From the NCBI GenBank assembly GCA_900556405.1, contig USPB01000118.1:1-6092 (forward strand): a DNA stretch of 6,092 bases, given 5' to 3'. The stretch is from an uncultured Actinomyces sp. GTDB taxonomy: Bacteria > Actinomycetota > Actinomycetes > Actinomycetales > Actinomycetaceae. The translations under genes were made by a program, and so were the position numbers. The notes under the pieces were generated by a model, which was given only the letters and a program-made list of their open reading frames with translations, made no database searches and had not been told where the DNA came from. Positions 5,083 to 6,092 of this stretch are shown here, one piece after another (the stretch's first letter is position 1; every line of letters begins with the position of its first letter).

Positions 5083-6092
5083 TCACGAACGAGCGGCCTC
5101 GATGGATTCCTTCGCGGCTGCGGCCACGTGTTCGGCATCGATGCCATACTCCTTGAAGAGGAGGTCGCCCGGCGCGGAGGCGCCGAAGTGCTCGATGGAG
5201 ACGGCGCGGCCGGCGTCGCCGATCCAGCGGTACCACGGCAGAGCGATGCCGGCCTCGACAGAGACGCGGGCGCGCACTGACGGGGGCAGGACGGAGTCGC
5301 GGTATTCGCGGTCCTGGGCCTCGAACCAGTCGAGGCAGGGCACGGACACGACGCGGGCGGCCACGCCCTCGGCTGCCAGGGTCTCGCGTGCCTCAAGGGC
5401 GACGGAAACCTCGGAGCCGGAGGCCAGCAGGATCACGTCGGGCGTGCCCTCGGTGTCGGCCAGGACGTAGGCGCCGCGGGCGAGGTCCTCGGTGGTGGCC
5501 AGGCCGGTGCCTTCGCCGCGTGCGGGGTTGGGCAGGTTCTGGCGCGACAGGACGATGGCTGCCGGGTGGGACTGCTCGAGGATGGCCTTCCAGGATGCGG
5601 CCGTTTCAGCGGCGTCTGCGGGACGCACGACAGCGAAGCTCGGGATCGCACGGTAGGAGGCGAGGTGCTCGATCGGCTGGTGTGTCGGGCCGTCTTCGCC
5701 GACGCCGATGGAGTCGTGGGTCCACACGTAGGTGACCGGCAGGTCCATGAGGGCGGCGAGGCGCACCGCGCCGCGCATGAAGTCGGAGAACACGAAGAAC
5801 GTACCGCCGTACGCGCGGGTGAAGCCGTCGGCGGCGATGCCGTTGAGGGCCGCGCCCATCGCGAATTCGCGCACGCCGAAGTGGAGGTTACGGCCGAACT
5901 CGTTGCCGCTGAACGCCGACGAGGAACGGTGCACGGGCAGGAACGAGGGCTCGCCCTTCAGGAACGTGTTGTTCGAACCGGCGAGGTCGGCGGAACCGCC
6001 CCACAGTTCGGGCAGCACCGGGGCGATCGCGTTGAGGACCTGGCCGGAGGCGGCGCGGGTCGCGATGGCCTTGCCCTCTTCGAAGGTGGGCA
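5083..6092 (-). CDS. tkt: Transketolase, C-terminal half (5' end outside the window)
   Basis: Thiamine-diphosphate enzyme that moves two-carbon units between ketose and aldose phosphates, linking the pentose phosphate pathway to glycolysis. The frame is open from the window edge (first full codon at 6090) to the TGA at 5085-5083, showing 335 residues, about half of the usual 670-700. Visible parts are the pyrimidine-binding domain with WGGSADLAGSNNT and GVREFAMG, whose Glu (visible position 75) activates the cofactor; the THDSIGVGEDGPTHQP signature (124-139), which distinguishes transketolase from related ThDP enzymes; and EHLASYR. The C-terminal domain follows with LSRQNLP (181-187) and FGASAPGDLLFKEYGI (302-316). 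The internal GTG at 6018 is not the start, because conserved sequence (PTFEEGKAIATR...) continues upstream. A hairpin terminator follows; the tal gene often found next is missing. Confidence 0.97.
   Translation of the reverse strand, partial: PTFEEGKAIATRAASGQVLNAIAPVLPELWGGSADLAGSNNTFLKGEPSFLPVHRSSSAFSGNEFGRNLHFGVREFAMGAALNGIAADGFTRAYGGTFFVFSDFMRGAVRLAALMDLPVTYVWTHDSIGVGEDGPTHQPIEHLASYRAIPSFAVVRPADAAETAASWKAILEQSHPAAIVLSRQNLPNPARGEGTGLATTEDLARGAYVLADTEGTPDVILLASGSEVSVALEARETLAAEGVAARVVSVPCLDWFEAQDREYRDSVLPPSVRARVSVEAGIALPWYRWIGDAGRAVSIEHFGASAPGDLLFKEYGIDAEHVAAAAKESIEAARS

Noticed and set aside
5072..5085. Small inverted repeat TGACT-AAAA-AGTCA over the tkt stop
   Set aside because: A five-base AT-rich stem is too weak to be a terminator or a convincing operator, and the stronger hairpin lies just beyond.
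1..6092. tRNA, rRNA, CRISPR, insertion sequence or toxin-antitoxin genes
   Set aside because: None seen: genes are packed with short gaps, the only notable inverted repeats are the two intergenic hairpins, and no transposase-like or repeated spacer pattern was found by eye.

Overview
This 6,092-base window is a GC-rich stretch of chromosome, most likely from an actinobacterium, and the Actinomycetaceae (Actinomyces/Schaalia-like) are my best guess. The evidence is the high GC content, the use of GTG starts, the presence of opcA (a gene largely confined to Actinobacteria and cyanobacteria), and a gene order I recognise from actinobacteria: tpiA-secG converging on tkt...zwf-opcA-pgl. Genus and species are inference; no rRNA or other marker is present.

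Layout. On the + strand the window opens inside tpiA (3' end, stop at 281), the last step of the usual gap-pgk-tpiA glycolytic cluster. A perfect 14-bp hairpin (339-372) follows as its probable terminator. Next comes a candidate promoter, then secG (444-689), a small SecYEG translocon subunit. Six bases later begins a 333-residue membrane protein with a YdcF/DUF218 domain (696-1697). The remaining genes lie on the - strand, read from right to left: the C-terminal half of transketolase (tkt, running off the window at 6092), a terminator hairpin (5020-5059), then a compact zwf-opcA-pgl operon. zwf and opcA overlap by 4 bases (GTGA), and opcA and pgl are separated by one base (TGA-C-ATG). The two gene sets converge with only 9 bases between the stop codons at 1697 and 1707.

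How the genes work together. zwf, opcA and pgl encode glucose-6-phosphate dehydrogenase, its actinobacterial assembly/activation partner and 6-phosphogluconolactonase. Together they form the NADPH-producing entry of the oxidative pentose phosphate pathway. Transketolase runs the non-oxidative branch and returns carbon to glycolysis at glyceraldehyde-3-phosphate, the triose that TpiA interconverts. The transaldolase gene (tal), which sits between tkt and zwf in mycobacteria and corynebacteria, is absent here. SecG and the DUF218 protein are envelope functions inserted between the two carbon-metabolism clusters.

The region is ordinary core metabolism. I see no mobile element, CRISPR array, RNA gene or defence system, and nothing that looks like a new multi-gene system. 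The least understood item is the DUF218 membrane protein, which is also visibly poorer in GC than the transketolase region. No gene-free stretch exceeds 300 bases; the two largest gaps (282-443 and 4917-5082) each hold a hairpin, and the first also a plausible promoter.
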